DNA of 33,828 nucleotides from a bacterium (GTDB lineage Bacteria; Verrucomicrobiota; Kiritimatiellia; RFP12; UBA1067): NCBI GenBank assembly GCA_030537465.1, contig JAUNMP010000032.1, forward strand, positions 1 to 33,828, written 5' to 3'. The translations under genes were made by a program, and so were the position numbers. Positions within the stretch are counted from its first letter, which is position 1. Every line of letters begins with the position of its first letter. This document shows positions 31,124 to 33,828 of this stretch, piece by piece. Below the pieces are notes generated by a model. That model saw nothing but the letters and a program-made list of their open reading frames with translations, did no database searches and was not told the origin of the DNA.

Positions 31124-32754
31124 CTGAACAAGTGCTTCTCGGTCCCGTACGGGAAGTCCGTCGGGCGATAGTTGCCCACATGGTCCCAGGAGAGCGAATA
31201 GGCCTTCGGGAAATGGAGGAAGATCCAGGGACAGTCCTCACGTACGATCTCCTGCGCCGCGCGCCACTTTTCGCTCCGTACCACGGGATCCGTGGACGCC
31301 ATCGCCTCGTCATAGAGCTTGTCGAACGCCGCATTGCGGTAGTTTCCGTGGTTCGCGCCAGGCGAGACGTTCTTCGAATGGAAGAGCTGCAGGAAGTTCT
31401 CGGCGTCCGGATAGTCGCCGATCCACCCCAGCATGAAGAGCGTCACGTCGCCACGGTTCACCGCGTCGAGATACGCGTTCCAGGTCATGTAGCGGGGCTC
31501 GAGACGGACGCCGATGCGGTTGTAGAAACTCTGCATGAGCTCCACCTCCTCGCGGGCCGTCTGGTTCGCGCGGCCGACCGTGATGGTGATCTCGAGCCGC
31601 TTTCCGGTCTTCGGGTCGATGCCATCCGGATAGCCAGCCTCGGCGACGAGGCGCTTCGCCTTCTCCACATTGAACGCGTAGGCAAATGGTGTCTCAAGAC
31701 GACCTTCGACCCCCGGCGGCACGGGACCGTCGCACGGTTCGACGCGGTTGTTGAGGAACCGCTTCCAGGCAGGTCCGTCGAATGCGCAGTTGAGCGCCTG
31801 GCGCAGCTTCTTGTTCCTGCCGAGCACGGGGTCGTCCATGTTGATGCCCACGTACATCACCGTCATCGTGGGATTCCCGTGCAGGTGAACGCCCTTCCGC
31901 TCGAGGTCGCCGGCGAGCTTCCCGTCCGCGCCGACCACCGCGTCCCAGTTGTCGTGCGAGACCTCTCCAAGGAAGTCCACCTCGCGCGAGAGGAACATCA
32001 GCCACTGCGTCGAGACATCGTCCACCACCAGATAGTCGATCTCGTCGTAGGGCCTCGTCTTGATCTCGCCCCAGCCACGCCACGAAGGATCACGGCGGAA
32101 GCGCATCCTGTGGTTGCGCCACCATTCCTCGAGGCGGTAGGGACCCGACCCCACCGCGACGCCGCCGAACTTCACGCCGTACATCTCCACCGCCTCGTGC
32201 GGAATCACCGCGGCGTAGGCCATCGCCATCAACCAGGGGAACACGTGAAGCGGCTTCTTGAGCATGATCTTCACCGTCTGGTCGTCCACGGCCTCGACGG
32301 ACTTCACCGCGTCCATCGTCCAAAGTCCGCTCGACGCATTCTTCTTGTCGGCCAGACGATTGAGGGAGAAGACGACGTCGGCGGCGACCACGGCGCGCCC
32401 CTGCCCGTCCTGGAAACACTTGTCGGGCTGGAATTTCGCCCCCGCGCGGATGCGGAACGTGTAGACGAGACCGTCCTTCGACATCTCCGGTAGATCGCAG
32501 AGACACCCCTTCAGGCGATACGGACGCGCGAAGTAGTCGACCTCGAGCAGCGGCTCGTAGACTAGCGAAATCGCCCGCGACTCGCAGACGCTCGCCGCCC
32601 GCAGCGGATCCATCGACGCCACACGCTCCATCGGACGGCGGAACACCGTCTCCTCCGCTCCCGCCCCCAGAACCAGGGCGAAAACGAACATCCCCAACAT
32701 TCCAAAGTATTTAAATACTTTAGAATCGACACCACGGCACATACGATCTTCCAT
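31117..32754 (-). CDS. ABC transporter solute-binding protein, peptide/nickel family 5
   Basis: This 545-residue exported protein has a signal region at about 15-33 (YFGMLGMFVFALVLGAGA) and the family-5 binding-protein fold. Hallmarks are the early SLVYEPLLEVD block, LVYTFRIRAGAKFQPDKCF, VVAADVVFSLNRL, VGSGPYRLEEW and the ending YPDAENFLQLFHSKN. Binding proteins of this family feed DppB/DppC-type permeases, and a matching pair lies 12 kb downstream. The ligand is unknown. The ATG at 32754 has GGAGG 7 bases upstream. The gene is 18 bases after pgpA, and its stop codon lies in heptad array G. Confidence 0.92.
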   Translation of the reverse strand: MEDRMCRGVDSKVFKYFGMLGMFVFALVLGAGAEETVFRRPMERVASMDPLRAASVCESRAISLVYEPLLEVDYFARPYRLKGCLCDLPEMSKDGLVYTFRIRAGAKFQPDKCFQDGQGRAVVAADVVFSLNRLADKKNASSGLWTMDAVKSVEAVDDQTVKIMLKKPLHVFPWLMAMAYAAVIPHEAVEMYGVKFGGVAVGSGPYRLEEWWRNHRMRFRRDPSWRGWGEIKTRPYDEIDYLVVDDVSTQWLMFLSREVDFLGEVSHDNWDAVVGADGKLAGDLERKGVHLHGNPTMTVMYVGINMDDPVLGRNKKLRQALNCAFDGPAWKRFLNNRVEPCDGPVPPGVEGRLETPFAYAFNVEKAKRLVAEAGYPDGIDPKTGKRLEITITVGRANQTAREEVELMQSFYNRIGVRLEPRYMTWNAYLDAVNRGDVTLFMLGWIGDYPDAENFLQLFHSKNVSPGANHGNYRNAAFDKLYDEAMASTDPVVRSEKWRAAQEIVREDCPWIFLHFPKAYSLSWDHVGNYRPTDFPYGTEKHLFRK

Positions 32755-32772
32755 CTTCCTGCCTCCGTCAGA

Positions 32773-33276
32773 TCACACCTGCAGCGCCCACGCGATTCCG
32801 GAGACGACCGCGGCCGAGTAGGCAGCGGAGACGATGTCATCGAAGAGGACGCCGTGTGCGCTGTGGATGTTGCGGTCGATGTAGCGCGCAATCGGGAGCT
32901 TGATCGCGTCAAGAATGCGAAAGACGACAAATCCCAGAAGCGCGTAGGCCCAGAGCGGATAGTCAGTATTCTCGGGGAGAACCCAGAAGAGCGGCACACA
33001 GAGGTAGCCGACGATTTCGTCCTGTACGAAATGCTTCGGATCGAAGTCGTTCCAGTACTTCTGCGCCCAGGGCGTCAACCAATAATGCAACCAAGAGAAG
33101 AGAACCACACCGCAGAGGCACCAGAAACGGGTGAAGCCATCACCCCAGCCCAGCAGCACGGCAATCAAATGCCAAACGAGCCCCGAGAGCGCACCGAAGG
33201 AACCCGGCACAACCGGCGACAGTCCAAGATAGAAGCCGCTCGCGAGGAACAGCTTGAGTTTGTTGTCCTTTTTCAC
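32773..33276 (-). CDS. pgpA: Phosphatidylglycerophosphatase A
   Basis: This 167-residue membrane enzyme dephosphorylates phosphatidylglycerophosphate to phosphatidylglycerol. It shows the family motifs VPGSFGALSG near 23, FVQDEIVGYL near 83 (catalytic Asp/Glu), and HSAHGVLFDDIVSAAYSA near the end, with hydrophobic helices between. The start is a GTG at 33276 without Shine-Dalgarno, only seven bases beyond an extended -10, so the mRNA is probably leaderless. The binding-protein gene follows closely. Confidence 0.92.
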   Translation of the reverse strand: MKKDNKLKLFLASGFYLGLSPVVPGSFGALSGLVWHLIAVLLGWGDGFTRFWCLCGVVLFSWLHYWLTPWAQKYWNDFDPKHFVQDEIVGYLCVPLFWVLPENTDYPLWAYALLGFVVFRILDAIKLPIARYIDRNIHSAHGVLFDDIVSAAYSAAVVSGIAWALQV

Positions 33277-33283
33277 GGTGTGA

Positions 33284-33312
33284 AGTATAGCAAAAGCCCT
33301 TCCTGTCCGCCA
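33284..33312 (-). promoter_or_regulatory. Extended -10 promoter of pgpA, probably leaderless
   Basis: TATACT (33284-33289) is preceded by TGC (extended -10), and TGGCGG lies 17 bp upstream (33307-33312). Only seven bases separate the -10 from the GTG start, which places the predicted transcription start at or next to the first codon. Confidence 0.55.
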
Positions 33313-33342
33313 GCTTCACGGCCGACGACCGACGACGAGCCT

Positions 33343-33828
33343 TCAGCATGCGGACAAGGCCGCCGTTCCCAATCCAAACACGTCAAGATCGAACATCTCC
33401 GGCGCGCAGTCGGCACCAATCCGGCCATTCTCAAGAAAAAGCAGCCGCGTAAAGACCCCTTGGGGCAGCGGGAACTCGTGGATCGACATCACGATTGTGC
33501 GGTCCGTCTTCGCCAGCAGGTCGAAGATCTCCCGCCGGCAGCGGGGATCGAGGTGCGCCGTGGACTCGTCCAGCAGCAGGACCGGCGCCCCGCTCGCGAG
33601 CGCCAGCGCCAACGCCAACCGACGGCGCTCGCCCCCTGAAACGGCATTCAACCGACGGGATGCGAAGTCTGCCAAGCCAACGGACGCCAGCGCCTCCGCC
33701 ACCGCCGCCTCGTCCGTCGCCGCAGGACGCCGCCAGGCGCTCAAGTACGGCGTGCGCCCCAGCATCACGTAGTCGTGGGCCGTCATGGACTGCTCCAGCT
33801 CCGTGGGCATGTCCTGCGGCACGAAAAC
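33343..33828 (-). CDS. ABC transporter ATPase, FecE/BtuD type (N terminus outside window)
   Basis: The C-terminal 162 residues of a nucleotide-binding subunit are visible. The Q-loop end VPQDMP and the TAHDYVMLGRTPYL segment are typical of iron-siderophore and cobalamin importers. They are followed by the signature SGGERRRLALALALAS, Walker B LLLDESTAHLD and the switch His in MSIHEF. The Walker A part lies beyond the right edge, so the frame is open at 33828. The last 40 residues are short and Cys-ended. It would power iron-chelate or B12 uptake. It is not the usual ATPase for the Dpp-type permeases here. The stop is 67 bases before pgpA. Confidence 0.88.
   Translation of the reverse strand, partial: VFVPQDMPTELEQSMTAHDYVMLGRTPYLSAWRRPAATDEAAVAEALASVGLADFASRRLNAVSGGERRRLALALALASGAPVLLLDESTAHLDPRCRREIFDLLAKTDRTIVMSIHEFPLPQGVFTRLLFLENGRIGADCAPEMFDLDVFGLGTAALSAC

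Noticed and set aside
32773-32999. Minus-strand alternative frame in pgpA rich in Arg and Ser
   Set aside because: It is a shifted frame of pgpA, whose own frame carries all family motifs.

Overview
This looks like a chromosomal window from a GC-rich bacterium of the PVC group, most likely Kiritimatiellota, Lentisphaerota or Verrucomicrobiota. The basis is the grouping of DUF1501, DUF1549/DUF1553 and pre-peptidase-type secreted proteins, the many signal-peptide-bearing hydrolases (GH31, CE7, LamG and discoidin proteins), and the absence of markers for other phyla. The phylum call is inference. All protein genes lie on the minus strand. The only plus-strand gene seen is a tRNA-Arg(CCT).

Layout, in transcription order from high to low coordinates. 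(1) 33.8-31.1 kb: the end of an iron/cobalamin-type ABC ATPase, pgpA, and a peptide-type solute-binding protein. (2) 31.1-28.0 kb: a secreted tyrosine phosphatase with an inserted domain, a discoidin-domain protein, and a very short prenyl synthase, followed by the tRNA. (3) 27.8-23.5 kb: a tightly packed tadC - FHA protein - PEGA protein - tlyA series. (4) 23.5-13.4 kb: GDPD phosphodiesterase, folD, a 651-residue unknown, two Dpp/Opp-type permeases, a GH31 glycosidase, a thioredoxin-like protein, a murein amidase and dinB, mostly overlapping or 1-20 bases apart. (5) 13.4-5.3 kb: a strong promoter, then a CE7 esterase, RNase D, 5-formyl-THF cyclo-ligase, a HAD phosphatase and a 1258-residue LamG/TIM-barrel protein. 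(6) 5.3-0.15 kb: a compact DUF1549/DUF1553 protein, a four-helix-bundle (23S rRNA-IVS/Avd-type) gene, a DUF1501 protein and a PPC-type protein with a basic tail.

The most striking feature is a family of 7-bp-periodic arrays (consensus GTTCNRR or its complement) confined to gene junctions. The largest pair, 18 and 13 units in inverted orientation, brackets the low-GC four-helix-bundle gene. This 644-bp cassette sits between a GGAGGG Shine-Dalgarno at the stop of the DUF1549 gene and the start codon of the DUF1501 gene, as if it had inserted between them. A second inverted pair with only a 26-bp spacer and no gene lies upstream of the cyclo-ligase gene, whose apparent TTG start is array sequence. 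Single-arm arrays lie at four more junctions. I interpret this as a mobile or structured-RNA element family with an autonomous-looking member (with the four-helix-bundle gene) and gene-less derivatives. Mobility itself is not shown by the sequence.

No CRISPR array, insertion-sequence transposase, integrase or rRNA was seen. No gene-free stretch exceeds 300 bases.
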